In this document: positions 7,958 to 13,990 of the stretch, piece after piece | Position numbering within the stretch: position 1 is the first letter of the stretch | Layout of the letters: each line of letters starts with the position of its first letter | From: JACMQW01 sp964536965 | GTDB lineage: Bacteria > Bdellovibrionota > UBA1018 | Assembly (NCBI GenBank): GCA_964536965.1 | Contig: CAZIAL010000065.1 | Coordinates: forward strand, 1-13,990 | Direction of reading: 5' to 3' | Length of the DNA stretch: 13,990 nucleotides | Notes under the pieces: model-generated | What the model was told of the DNA's origin: nothing | What the model saw: the letters and a program-made list of their open reading frames with translations, nothing else | Database searches by the model: none | Translations under genes and position numbers: made by a program

Positions 7958-9838
7958 CTACCCGATGCGGTCTTCGCGCTTCACGCTGCGCTGGTTCTGC
8001 GGCAGCACCTTCTTACGGAGGCGAATCGACTTCGGCGTGACTTCGATCCATTCGTCCTCGTCGATCCATTCGATGCACTGCTCGAGCGACATCTTCCGGA
8101 TCCCGGCGAGGGTGACGAGAAACTCGGCGCCGGCCGAACGGATGTTCGTCAGCTTCTTCTCGCGACATGGATTGACGTTCATGTCGTTGTCCTTGTTATT
8201 CTCGCCGATGATCATTCCTTCGTAGACAGGTACGCCTGGCCCGAGGAAGAGAACGCCACGTTCTTCGAGGCCCATCAGGCCGTATTCGACGGTTTCGCCC
8301 GCTCGATCCGAAATCAGCGCGCCGTTGTTCCGGTGCGCGAGCGATCCCTGATACGGGCCGTATCCGATCAAGATCGTGGAAAACAAGCCTTCGCCGCGCG
8401 TCGCGGTGAGGAAGCGAGAGCGAATCCCGAGCAAGCCGCGGGTTGGAATATCGAATTCGAGACGAACGCGGCCCTGGCCGCTGCCCGAAGTTCCGCCTCC
8501 TTCGTATTTCGTCAGGATTCCTTTGCGGGCCTGGAACATCGCGGTCACATCACCGACGGCCGTCTCCGGCATGTCGAGTACGGCGCGCTCCATCGGCTCG
8601 AGTTTATTGCCGGCTTCGTCGGTCTGGTAAAGAACCGTCGGCTTGCCGATCATGAACTCGAAACCTTCGCGGCGCATCTGTTCGATCAGAATCGCGAACT
8701 GGAGTTCGCCGCGTCCGAGGATGCGGAACTGGTCGGACGTCGCGGCTTCTTCGAAGCGGACGGCGACGTTCGTGCGAACTTCCTTCAGGAGGCGTTCGCG
8801 GAACTTCCGCGACTGGATGGCTTCGCCTTCTTTCCCCGAAAGCGGGGAGGTATTCACCGAAAAAATCATCCCGAGGGTCGGCTTCTCGACCACGATCCGC
8901 GGAAGCGCTTCGACCTGATCGCTGCCCGTGACGGAGTCGCCGATTTCGATGTCTTCGGATCCCGCGAGCACGCCGATATCGCCGGCTTCGACCGCTTCCA
9001 CTTCGGCCATTTTCAGGCCTTCGTAGGTATAGAGACGGGTCACGGTGAAGGGCACGTTCCGGTCGGCGGTGCGCTTCAGGACTTTCTGGTTACGCTTCAC
9101 GGTTCCGCGCATGATCCGGCCGATGGCCAGACGTCCGACGTAGTCGGAGTGCGAAAGATTCGAAACCATCATCTGGAGTTCCGCCCCTTCGTAAACGAGC
9201 GGGCCATGCACGGTCTTCAGCACGGACTGGAAAAGCGGCATCAGATCGCCTTTTTTCTCTCCGGAAACCATGGCGTCGATGTCCGCGCGATTCGAGGTGC
9301 ACCATCCGGCGCGCGCGCAGGAATAGATGATCGGAAATTCGATTTGCTCTTCGTCGGCGCCGAGGTCGAGGAAGAGGTCGTAGGTCATGTTCACGACTTC
9401 GTCGATGCGGGCATCCGGACGATCGACTTTGTTAATGACGAGGACGACGCGTTTCCCTTGGGCGAGCGCCTTCTTCAGAACGAATCGCGTCTGGGGCAGG
9501 GGCCCTTCCGCGGCGTCCACGAGGAGAAGGCAACCATCGACCATTCCCATGATCCGTTCGACTTCGCCGCCGAAGTCGGCGTGTCCGGGCGTATCGACGA
9601 TGTTGATCTTCACGTCGCCGATGCGCACGGAAGTGTTCTTCGCCTGGATCGTGATTCCCCGTTCGCGTTCGAGATCGCCCGAGTCCATGACTCGGTCGTC
9701 GAGTTTCTGGTGACTCGCGAAGGTGCCCGCCTGACGAAGGAGGTGGTCGACGAGCGTGGTTTTGCCATGGTCGACGTGGGCGATGATGGAAATATTCCGG
9801 AGATTTTCGGCGCGCTTAGCGGAGCTAGAATTAGTCAT
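7958..9838 (-). CDS. typA: Ribosome-binding translational GTPase TypA/BipA
   Basis: TypA (BipA) is an EF-G-like GTPase that binds the ribosome and aids growth and ribosome assembly under stress such as cold. The 626 residues are slightly longer than the usual 600-615. GTPase motifs are intact: G1 AHVDHGKT (20-27), G2 RGITI (60-64), G3 DTPGH (82-86) and G4 NKVD (136-139). The G5 region reads SCA (173-175) where relatives usually have ASA/SAL. Domain II follows, then the EF-G-like domains III and V (TLGMIFSVNTSPLSGKEG, ILGRGELQFAILIEQMRREG, RGLLGIRSRFLTATRGEG) and the TypA-specific C-terminal domain (NPCREKKLTNIRSAG, TPKSIRLRKKVL). It is divergent from the outer-membrane gene across an 84-bp gap and heads a probable typA-cinA-phr transcription unit. 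No clear Shine-Dalgarno precedes ATG 9838. Confidence 0.97.
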   Translation of the reverse strand: MTNSSSAKRAENLRNISIIAHVDHGKTTLVDHLLRQAGTFASHQKLDDRVMDSGDLERERGITIQAKNTSVRIGDVKINIVDTPGHADFGGEVERIMGMVDGCLLLVDAAEGPLPQTRFVLKKALAQGKRVVLVINKVDRPDARIDEVVNMTYDLFLDLGADEEQIEFPIIYSCARAGWCTSNRADIDAMVSGEKKGDLMPLFQSVLKTVHGPLVYEGAELQMMVSNLSHSDYVGRLAIGRIMRGTVKRNQKVLKRTADRNVPFTVTRLYTYEGLKMAEVEAVEAGDIGVLAGSEDIEIGDSVTGSDQVEALPRIVVEKPTLGMIFSVNTSPLSGKEGEAIQSRKFRERLLKEVRTNVAVRFEEAATSDQFRILGRGELQFAILIEQMRREGFEFMIGKPTVLYQTDEAGNKLEPMERAVLDMPETAVGDVTAMFQARKGILTKYEGGGTSGSGQGRVRLEFDIPTRGLLGIRSRFLTATRGEGLFSTILIGYGPYQGSLAHRNNGALISDRAGETVEYGLMGLEERGVLFLGPGVPVYEGMIIGENNKDNDMNVNPCREKKLTNIRSAGAEFLVTLAGIRKMSLEQCIEWIDEDEWIEVTPKSIRLRKKVLPQNQRSVKREDRIG

Positions 9839-9863
9839 TCGAGGAAAGGCTTACCACGAACCC

Positions 9864-9892
9864 TTGACCGGAACCCCGATGAAATTGACAAT
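9864..9892 (+). promoter_or_regulatory. Sigma70-like promoter for the outer-membrane gene
   Basis: TTGACC (9864-9869, 5/6 match to the -35 consensus), a 17-nt spacer and GACAAT (9887-9892, 4/6 match to the -10). This predicts transcription starting near 9899 and a 5' leader of about 24 nt, leaving room for the AGGA ribosome site at 9912-9915. A TTGACA at 9885-9890 has no suitable -10 and is too close to the start codon. Confidence 0.45.
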
Positions 9893-9922
9893 GAGTGCTG
9901 AATCTCTCCCTAGGAAAAAACT

Positions 9923-11044
9923 ATGACACATATCGCCAAACTTGGAATCGGATTGGGTTGGATGCTGACCGCATTTGCCGTGGCGCCGTTCTCCTATGCT
10001 GGGCTCGAATTTACGGATCCCGCACCCTCGGCCGAGCAGAAAAAAGGTCGCGCGGTTTCGAAGTCCCCCGGCGTGCAGGTTTTTGGTCGGGAGGCCGACT
10101 CCGAAGGGTCGGCGACGAATGATCCGGCCGCTGATTACGCCGAGCTGCTCGAAGCCGACCGGCGCGAATTCGAAGCCCTGCGCGATCGCGTCCGCTCGCG
10201 GCGTACTGCGGAATCGGAATCGGAGACCGAGAACGATGCCGCTTCCGCCCCGAAAAAACCGACGCGCAAGCGCCCCGCCACCTTCGCGAAACCGGCGGCA
10301 AAACCCGTCGCCGTTCCCGAGATGGAGACGGAAACGATCACGCCCCAGGGGTCGGCTCCGGGAACTTCGAAAAAAGCCGGAAGACCCGTTTCAGCCAGCG
10401 AGGACGTCCCGGCGGGTCCCGACGAGCCGAATCCGGCGTTTCCCTATACGCATCTGCTTCCGAGCCCCTTCAACGTTCTCCAAGGGACGCTCATCGTGGG
10501 CACGAGCCTGACCTACGGGGTCTTCGATTTCTTCCAGGTTTCGACCAATCTGATGCGCACCCTGAACGAACACTGGAACTTCCAGGCGAAGGTGCCGCTG
10601 ATCGAATATCCGACGTTCATGACGACCGCATTCGTCGACTACGAGAACTTCAACCCGCGCAATATCAGCGAGCTCAACCCCGATATGCGCTATGTCCGTT
10701 GGCAGCCTGGACTCACGACCGCTTACGAGCTCGGCAGCGAAATGGCGCTTTTCCTCGGAGGAAACTTCAGCTTCGGAAAAGACCCGGTACCCGTCGTTCG
10801 AAAGTCCGGATATCTGAAAGGGGCGCGGATCGAGGCGGACTGGAGCTGGTTGTACAACCCGGCGAGCTCGCGACTCGCCGACAACGCGATCGCGACGGGT
10901 GTGAGCTACGATCTCACCTATAAACTTTTCGGACTGGGACTGACCCATCACTGGCGCAACTTTCAGCTCGGCGTGCACTACACTTTCGCGGATACGAATC
11001 GGTTCCTTCCGATCTTCGGGTTTCAGGCCGGCGCGACGTTTTAG
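9923..11044 (+). CDS. Predicted outer-membrane beta-barrel protein with long charged linker
   Basis: This 373-residue protein of unrecognised family starts at ATG 9923 with AGGA seven bases upstream. Residues 1-26 form a signal peptide (cleavage after SYA). Residues 27 to about 165 are low-complexity: rich in Glu, Lys, Pro, Ala and Ser, with a run of acidic/Ser residues (RRTAESESETEND) followed by Lys/Pro repeats, probably disordered in the periplasm. From about residue 170 the pattern changes to alternating hydrophobic and polar residues with many aromatics and Gly/Asn turns (for example GTSLTYGVFDFF, MALFLGGNFSFG, ATGVSYDLTYKLFGLGLTHHW, FQLGVHYTF). The chain ends in GATF, the terminal aromatic typical of Bam-inserted barrels. 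About 200 residues would suit 8-10 strands. The HEAT-like gene follows closely on the same strand. The role is unknown; a porin or envelope anchor is possible. Confidence 0.75.
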   Translation: MTHIAKLGIGLGWMLTAFAVAPFSYAGLEFTDPAPSAEQKKGRAVSKSPGVQVFGREADSEGSATNDPAADYAELLEADRREFEALRDRVRSRRTAESESETENDAASAPKKPTRKRPATFAKPAAKPVAVPEMETETITPQGSAPGTSKKAGRPVSASEDVPAGPDEPNPAFPYTHLLPSPFNVLQGTLIVGTSLTYGVFDFFQVSTNLMRTLNEHWNFQAKVPLIEYPTFMTTAFVDYENFNPRNISELNPDMRYVRWQPGLTTAYELGSEMALFLGGNFSFGKDPVPVVRKSGYLKGARIEADWSWLYNPASSRLADNAIATGVSYDLTYKLFGLGLTHHWRNFQLGVHYTFADTNRFLPIFGFQAGATF

Positions 11045-11068
11045 GGTGTGAGCGGGCGTTTCGGGGCA

Positions 11069-11085
11069 GGCTTGCCTTTCAAGCC
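11069..11085 (+). other. Intercistronic hairpin
   Basis: GGCTTG (11069-11074) and CAAGCC (11080-11085) form a perfect 6-bp stem with a 5-nt loop between the barrel gene and the next one. No T-run follows, so it is more likely an mRNA stability or processing hairpin than a terminator, if it is functional at all. Confidence 0.3.
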
Positions 11086-11107
11086 GCATTCGGTGACGGT
11101 TCTCGGA

Positions 11108-11860
11108 ATGAAGCGATCGCTGCCGTTTCTCACGCTCCTGCTCGTCGCCTCGGCGAATTTCGGCGTGGCATTCGCCGTGGACGACTGGCGCGAGGACGCC
11201 CGGCGATTTACGGGTGAATCGGCCGCCGTGCGCGAGGCGGCGATCGCGCGCCTCCGGAAACGCGAGCATCTCGCGGCCGAACTCGAGAAGGCGATGGCGA
11301 CGCGGGATCGGTTTCTCGCATTCGACGTGGTCACCGCGCTCAGGGTGCGCGAACTCCTCCCATTTCTGCTTCGTTACTCCGCCCAGGATCGAAGCGGTTA
11401 TTCCTATCATGTGATCAATTCTCTCCTCGAACCCGGCGAGGTCGCGGACACGCTCCGTTTGTATCGCGATCGGCTCGCGGATTCGCGGACCTCGCTCGCG
11501 GCCAAAGTGACCCTCATCGATTCGCTCGCGCGAACGCGCGAACCCCTCGAAGATTCGCGCGTTCGCCGTCTGCTTCGCGACGATGCGCCGGAGATTCGTT
11601 CGGCCGCGCTCGAGTATGTACGGGGGAGAATCTTGGATCACCGACAGTTCGATTTCCTTTCGCCGATCCTGATCAGTCTGGGCGATACCCGGATTCCGCT
11701 TCGGATCCAGGCCCTCTATCTCGTCGACGAACTTCCGGCGGAGGCGCATCTCCGGGTGCCCGAGCTGCGCGTGAGTTCGGCCGCTCTCTGCCGGGAAGAT
11801 TCCCGATTGGCCAAGGAGCCGATCTGCAGGAAGGGAGGGAGCCATGTCCCGGCGAAGTAG
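11108..11860 (+). CDS. Exported HEAT-like helical-repeat protein
   Basis: ATG 11108 is preferred over an in-frame GTG at 11048, because it opens directly on a signal peptide (MKRSLPFLTLLLVASANF..., cleavage near residue 23). The mature part, about 227 residues, is a series of amphipathic helix pairs of the HEAT/ARM kind: ESAAVREAAIARLRKR, FLAFDVVTALRVRELLPFLLRY, AAKVTLIDSLARTREPL, DDAPEIRSAALEYVRGRI, RIPLRIQALYLVDELP. Such folds usually bind other proteins. It is rich in Arg and Glu/Asp and has no catalytic signature. Its last 17 nt overlap the start of the next gene, whose ribosome site (GGGAGGGA) lies inside this coding region, so the two products are probably made in fixed proportion. Partner binding is inference. 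HEAT assignment is by helical pattern only. Confidence 0.7.
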   Translation: MKRSLPFLTLLLVASANFGVAFAVDDWREDARRFTGESAAVREAAIARLRKREHLAAELEKAMATRDRFLAFDVVTALRVRELLPFLLRYSAQDRSGYSYHVINSLLEPGEVADTLRLYRDRLADSRTSLAAKVTLIDSLARTREPLEDSRVRRLLRDDAPEIRSAALEYVRGRILDHRQFDFLSPILISLGDTRIPLRIQALYLVDELPAEAHLRVPELRVSSAALCREDSRLAKEPICRKGGSHVPAK

Positions 11861-12764
11861 ACGGCGCCGCATATCTCCGCGACTCGCGCTCGGAGTCGTC
11901 GCGATTCTCGTCTGGTTCGGAATTTTCATCGCGGAATATTTTCAGGAGGAACGTGAGCGCGAGTCGGCTCCGATCTTTTCCTCCGCGGAGTGCCGAGCGA
12001 CCTATGAGCAATTCTATGCCGGGGCGACGGTCGATCTACGCGTCGTCTTCGGCTATAAAGACGCGCGCCCCGCTCGCTTCGTCGCGGACCGATACGAATA
12101 TCTGAATTTCGTGCAGAAGATTCTCTCCAGATGCGAAGGCGATGATCGGACCTGTGGTTTCGTCCGCTCCGACCTCGAAGCGGATCTTTTTCTTCGTGAA
12201 GTGCGCGGTCCCGACGGAAAGCCCCGGATGGTTCGTCTGCGGGTGGTGCAGGCTTCCGTCGGACCCGACGACGGCAAGAATCGGGAGAATCCGTTCCAAG
12301 CTTGGCGAAGTCGGTACGCGCGGGAGGCCTTCGTGCAAGGTTTCGCCGAGGCCGATGCGGTCTTCTACAATGGGCATTCCCGAGCGGGCGGGGGGCCTGA
12401 TTTCGACCCGCCGCTGCTGACGGCCACGGGGGACGTCGATTTCGCGCGTTATCGTCGCGAACAGCCCGGCTTGCGGCAGGTGCTCGATGCGCTCGAAGCG
12501 AATGCACACCCGCGCCTCATCGGATTTTTTTCCTGCGCTTCCGATCAGCTCTTCGTGGGACGGGTGAGTCGCGTGGCGCCGAACGTAGGACTGATCGCAA
12601 GCACGGAGTTGCTTTATTTTTCGGATGCGATGGAGAGTCTGACGGCCGCGGTATCGGGGCTACTCGAAATGCGTTGTGAGCCGGAATTTTCCTCCCGGCT
12701 GAACGCCTTCATGAACGAACGAAAGACCCGAGCGGCGGCCGCCCGAGTCTTTCGATTCTTTTAA
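11844..12764 (+). CDS. Membrane-anchored protein with clan CD (caspase/gingipain-like) His-Cys pair
   Basis: This 306-residue protein starts at ATG 11844 behind a strong GGGAGGGA ribosome site. A very basic N-terminus (RRSRRRR) and one hydrophobic helix (about 14-30) predict a cytoplasmic tail and a periplasmic body. In the body, a hydrophobic strand leads into VFYNGHSRAGGG with H178, and 53 residues later another strand leads into LIGFFSCASD with C231. In clan CD peptidases (caspases, legumain, gingipains, separase) the catalytic His follows one core strand as a GH(G/S) turn and the Cys follows the next strand with a similar gap. I infer the same fold, although overall similarity cannot be tested here. 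Remaining Cys residues (C49, C115, C120 and others) could form disulfides. It overlaps the HEAT-like gene by 17 nt, suggesting partnership. It could also be an inactive relative. Confidence 0.65.
   Translation: MSRRSRRRRISPRLALGVVAILVWFGIFIAEYFQEERERESAPIFSSAECRATYEQFYAGATVDLRVVFGYKDARPARFVADRYEYLNFVQKILSRCEGDDRTCGFVRSDLEADLFLREVRGPDGKPRMVRLRVVQASVGPDDGKNRENPFQAWRSRYAREAFVQGFAEADAVFYNGHSRAGGGPDFDPPLLTATGDVDFARYRREQPGLRQVLDALEANAHPRLIGFFSCASDQLFVGRVSRVAPNVGLIASTELLYFSDAMESLTAAVSGLLEMRCEPEFSSRLNAFMNERKTRAAAARVFRFF
12721..12762. terminator. Strong, probably bidirectional hairpin terminator
   Basis: GAAAGAC (12721-12727) pairs with GTCTTTC (12747-12753). The stem continues inwards with six more pairs and two mismatches to a CGG loop at 12736-12738. 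It is followed on the plus strand by GATTCTTTT, giving an intrinsic terminator that lies inside the last codons of the His/Cys protein gene. On the minus strand it is preceded by A-rich sequence and followed by TCTTTCGTTCGTTC, so it may also stop the convergent lipoprotein transcript. Confidence 0.7.
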
Positions 12765-12797
12765 GTATTTCCGATGAAACGGAGGTTCGCGGTGCGC

Positions 12798-12986
12798 TTA
12801 GTGAGCGCGCCCGGCGGACGAAGCGCCGAGGTTGAGATTGTCGCTGTCGGCGGTGTTCTGGGCGACCGACTGTTCGGCGACAGGTTCAGTCGAAGCGGTA
12901 TCTTTTTTGGAGGAGCTGCAGCCGACGAAGGCGGCGGCGATGAGGGCGGCGAGGAAAAGCTTGGAAAGGGAGGAAGTTTTTTTCAC
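12798..12986 (-). CDS. Small lipoprotein
   Basis: This 62-residue protein starts at GTG 12986, eight bases after a near-perfect AAGGAG ribosome site, which makes the start secure. Residues 1-22 form a lipoprotein signal (MKKTSSLSKLFLAALIAAAFVG) ending in the lipobox FVGC, with C23 as the lipidated residue. The mature peptide is only about 40 residues: Ser/Lys after the Cys, then an acidic, Thr/Ser/Ala/Gln-rich low-complexity stretch, ending DNLNLGASSAGRAH. Residue +2 after Cys is Ser, so the outer membrane is the expected destination under the E. coli Lol rule. It is convergent with the His/Cys protein gene and shares its terminator hairpin. I see no domain. It resembles small entericidin-like or structural lipoproteins only in size. 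Confidence 0.85.
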   Translation of the reverse strand: MKKTSSLSKLFLAALIAAAFVGCSSSKKDTASTEPVAEQSVAQNTADSDNLNLGASSAGRAH

Positions 12987-13314
12987 GATCGGATCTCCTT
13001 GGAAAAGGTTGGATACTGCTTACCCGACTAAATAAGCAATCCTTACGCCAGTTTGAGTGGGACGGATTGGGGCCCTCGCGCCATATCGGCGCGTACACCG
13101 AGGGATCGATCCACCATGGTGTCCAAGGAATTGACACCTGTCGAATGGGTGCACGAGGGGGCCTGGGTCCGGAGTTGGCCGAATGGTTAGGGGTGTCCGG
13201 AATTTGGCGATGTGCACCCAAGGAGCGACTCACGGGTAACTGGCCTAGCCCCTGAATTAAACATTCTTCAGTGTCGCGACTCACAGGCGGTGAACCAAAC
13301 GCCGATCTGTAAGG
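12987..13314. other. Non-coding region dense in inverted repeats
   Basis: This divergent gap of 328 bp contains no convincing ORF. It holds an interrupted hairpin at 13011-13042 (GGAT..GCTTA / TAAGC.ATCC), a longer one at 13073-13104 (CCCTC-GCGCC / GGCGC-bulge-GAGGG), a 10-bp palindrome GGATCGATCC at 13103-13112, a 6-bp stem at 13118-13138 (GGTGTC/GACACC), a perfect 9-bp inverted pair TGGGTGCAC (13146-13154) and GTGCACCCA (13212-13220), and a palindrome GTCGCGAC at 13273-13280. Between the 9-bp arms, GTCCGGA.TTGG is repeated imperfectly at 13167 and 13195. The first hairpin would lie in the lipoprotein's 5' region. I cannot match the region to tRNA, tmRNA, SRP RNA or RNase P RNA. It could hold operators, an unknown structured RNA, or both. 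Confidence 0.5.
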
Positions 13315-13990
13315 GTGGCCTTTTGTTCACGGGTTCTCTCATCTTGCACCTCTCGGATCCCCTTCGTCGCGGCTTTTGCCGTATTCGCGATCGTTTTGGG
13401 TTTTGCGTCTCACGCGCGTGCGGAGAACGATTTGCCGTTTCGGTTTTCGCCTCCCGCGACCTGGAAAAGAGATCTCGAGTTTAAGCGAGCCCAGGGGGCT
13501 TGGGTCGATTCCATCAGCAAAGCGACCATCACGGTACAAACCCACCTGTCGGACGGCGATTTCCATATCGATTCGAAGGGAGTCAAAGAAGCGGTCGCGC
13601 TTCTGACCCGGGTCAGACGATTTGCCACGCGCTTCCTCGGCATTCGAAACTGGGAGGTGACGGACTATCGCCTTGAATCGACTACGTCCGGGCAACTGCT
13701 GAAATTCTCCGCCCAGTATGAGGGGCCCGGCGGTCACCGCGTACGGCTCCATGAATGGCAGTACTTCATCGGCAAAAAATATTTCCAGATCACCTACGCG
13801 GAGGACGGCCGCACTCGGCGTTCCAGACATGAGGTCAAGTCGCTCCTCTCGAATTTTTCGCCCGAGGGGTGGAGCGCGCGAAATTCGATTTCGGAAGCGG
13901 TCACCTGGGTGTGGACAGCCCATTCCCTGGTCCGAAGCGCCGAGGCCGAAAGTCAGGGGGCTCCCTGCGCGTCATGTACCTCGTCGGTTC
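13315..13990 (+). CDS. Exported protein of unknown function, 3'-partial (possible MOG1/PsbP-like fold)
   Basis: The frame is open from the stop at 13291 to the right edge (225 codons seen). GTG 13315 is the only usual start before the signal peptide. It is followed by a long basic n-region, a hydrophobic core (FVAAFAVFAIVLGFA, residues 17-31) and cleavage likely after ARA (residue 36). The mature sequence begins ENDLPFRFSPPATWKRD and continues with alternating strands and helices. The section EWQYFIGKKYFQITYAEDG followed by HEVKSLLSNFSPEGW resembles the last strand and helix of MOG1/PsbP/DcrB-type domains. That is a weak structural impression. Close to the edge is a CASC motif (residues 218-221), which might bind metal or form a disulfide. 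The Shine-Dalgarno-like AAGG touches the GTG and is too close, so the start, or a small frame error upstream, remains uncertain. Confidence 0.65.
   Translation, partial: MAFCSRVLSSCTSRIPFVAAFAVFAIVLGFASHARAENDLPFRFSPPATWKRDLEFKRAQGAWVDSISKATITVQTHLSDGDFHIDSKGVKEAVALLTRVRRFATRFLGIRNWEVTDYRLESTTSGQLLKFSAQYEGPGGHRVRLHEWQYFIGKKYFQITYAEDGRTRRSRHEVKSLLSNFSPEGWSARNSISEAVTWVWTAHSLVRSAEAESQGAPCASCTSSV

Noticed and set aside
8333..9901. 522-codon open frame on the plus strand opposite typA
   Set aside because: Antisense shadow of a highly conserved GTPase gene; composition rich in Asp, His, Arg and Phe with no recognisable motif.
11048..11107. Earlier in-frame GTG for the HEAT-like protein
   Set aside because: Would add 20 residues before a signal peptide that begins properly with MKR at 11108.
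10391..11929. 512-codon open frame on the minus strand across the barrel and HEAT-like genes
   Set aside because: Spans three sense genes with signal peptides and ribosome sites. The translation is Arg/Glu-rich and has no signal, domain or ribosome site of its own.
13131..13153. TTGACA at 13131-13136 as a promoter for the last gene
   Set aside because: No -10-like hexamer at 16-18 nt; the sequence there is CGAGGG.
13165..13235. tRNA-like stretch (GTTGGCCGAATGGTTAGG resembles a D-arm)
   Set aside because: No T-loop consensus, no acceptor-stem pairing and no sensible anticodon arm could be fitted.
13339..13923. 194-codon minus-strand frame opposite the last gene
   Set aside because: The plus-strand frame has a signal peptide and plausible fold; the minus frame is Arg/Pro/Gly-rich without motifs.

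Overview
The window (about 14 kb, GC-rich, with C/G-favoured third codon positions) reads as a chromosomal segment of a Gram-negative (diderm) bacterium. The evidence is several Sec-type signal peptides, a lipobox protein, and a predicted outer-membrane beta-barrel ending in Phe. The mix of housekeeping genes (typA, cinA-like, photolyase) with many exported proteins of unknown function would suit a Bdellovibrionota-like or deltaproteobacterial-type genome. That taxonomic guess is weak and no single gene proves it. I see no insertion sequence, integrase, CRISPR array, tRNA or rRNA.

Layout. (1) About 3-5070, plus strand: the 3' part of a divergent ABC1/UbiB-like kinase, then three exported or membrane-associated proteins: a YfiM/DUF2279-like protein, a protein built from exact-length 74-residue repeats, and a protein with an HExxH zinc-protease motif. 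(2) 5117-9838, minus strand: typA/bipA, a cinA homologue and a photolyase, read in that order. cinA and the photolyase gene overlap by ATGA and are probably translationally coupled. (3) 9923-12764, plus strand, divergent from typA: an outer-membrane barrel protein behind a recognisable sigma70-like promoter, an exported HEAT-like helical-repeat protein, and a membrane-anchored protein with a His...Cys pair resembling clan CD (caspase/gingipain-type) peptidases. The last two overlap by 17 nt, and the cluster ends in a strong hairpin terminator. (4) 12798-12986, minus strand: a small lipoprotein. (5) A non-coding stretch of about 330 bp (12987-13314) full of inverted repeats. (6) 13315 to the window end, plus strand: the start of another exported protein, cut by the edge.

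The minus-strand block joins stress translation (TypA), a CinA whose C-terminal amidase domain has lost its catalytic serine, and light-driven DNA repair (a photolyase with Tyr at the middle position of the Trp triad). The two plus-strand blocks look like envelope modules, each containing a candidate protease next to a repeat protein: HExxH beside the 74-aa repeats, and the His/Cys protein beside the HEAT-like protein. The second pair, with its overlap and shared terminator, is the best candidate here for an undescribed functional unit. Its function is unknown.
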